Assembly: GCA_002694645.1 (NCBI GenBank)
Contig: NZMV01000015.1
Location: forward strand, 17,033-24,150
DNA from: Crocinitomicaceae bacterium
Lineage (GTDB): Bacteria; Bacteroidota; Bacteroidia; Flavobacteriales_D; Parvicellaceae
Direction: 5' to 3'
Length of the DNA stretch: 7,118 bases
Numbering within the stretch: the stretch's first letter is position 1; each line of letters begins with the position of its first letter. Positions 7,066 to 7,118 of the stretch are shown here, piece after piece. The notes beneath the pieces were generated by a model, which saw only the letters and a program-made list of their open reading frames with translations, did not search any database and was not told the DNA's origin. Made by a program: the position numbers and the translations under genes.

Positions 7066-7118
7066 TATTTCCATAGCTTTAATTCTTTTGTTTTCTTTGT
7101 GGTGAATTTAATTCTTCT

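Noticed and set aside
7066..7118. Possible promoter or gene start after rpoD
   Set aside because: The 53 bases are T-rich with only one-mismatch -7 boxes and no start codon followed by a useful frame before the window ends.
1..7118. Mobile elements, CRISPR arrays, tRNA or rRNA genes, defence or toxin systems
   Set aside because: I looked for spaced direct repeats, terminal inverted repeats, transposase or integrase motifs and cloverleaf-like sequence and saw none. The window is essentially conserved core chromosome.

Overview
The window looks like ordinary, AT-rich chromosomal DNA from a member of the Bacteroidota, most likely a Flavobacteriales-type marine or freshwater bacterium. Three things point this way. 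The primary sigma factor is the short form (288 aa, no region 1.1) typical of the phylum. None of the complete genes has a Shine-Dalgarno sequence; the bases before the starts are A/T-rich instead. Several intergenic gaps hold the Bacteroidota -7 motif TAnnTTTG in the right place. The organism call is an inference from these features, not from a database search.

Layout. At the left edge (1-99, +) there is the possible C-terminal end of a gene that starts outside the window; it converges on, and slightly overlaps, the first minus-strand gene. Two minus-strand genes follow, read from right to left: a Gfo/Idh/MocA-family NAD(P)-dependent oxidoreductase (1018-1989) and then a probable lipoprotein of unknown function (89-973). 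A divergent 124-bp gap (1990-2113), with a promoter candidate and an imperfect dyad, separates them from the plus-strand genes. These are pcm (protein-L-isoaspartate O-methyltransferase, 2114-2758) and, six bases later, a secreted protein that looks like an outer-membrane beta-barrel (2765-3472). The rest is a housekeeping block on the plus strand: rpsO (ribosomal protein S15), an intrinsic terminator, pnp (polynucleotide phosphorylase), a second intrinsic terminator, and rpoD (primary sigma factor). The last 53 bases after rpoD hold no recognisable gene.

How the genes work together. rpsO, pnp and rpoD serve translation, RNA turnover and transcription initiation. The hairpin between rpsO and pnp leaves no room for a separate pnp promoter, so pnp expression probably depends on readthrough, as in the classic rpsO-pnp arrangement. 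pcm and the barrel-like gene are probably co-transcribed, although no functional link is evident. The oxidoreductase and lipoprotein each have their own -7-like motif upstream and may be independently transcribed.

I found no mobile element, CRISPR array, tRNA, rRNA, toxin-antitoxin or defence system, and nothing that amounts to a new biological system. The least understood parts are the lipoprotein, the barrel-like protein and the left-edge reading frame.
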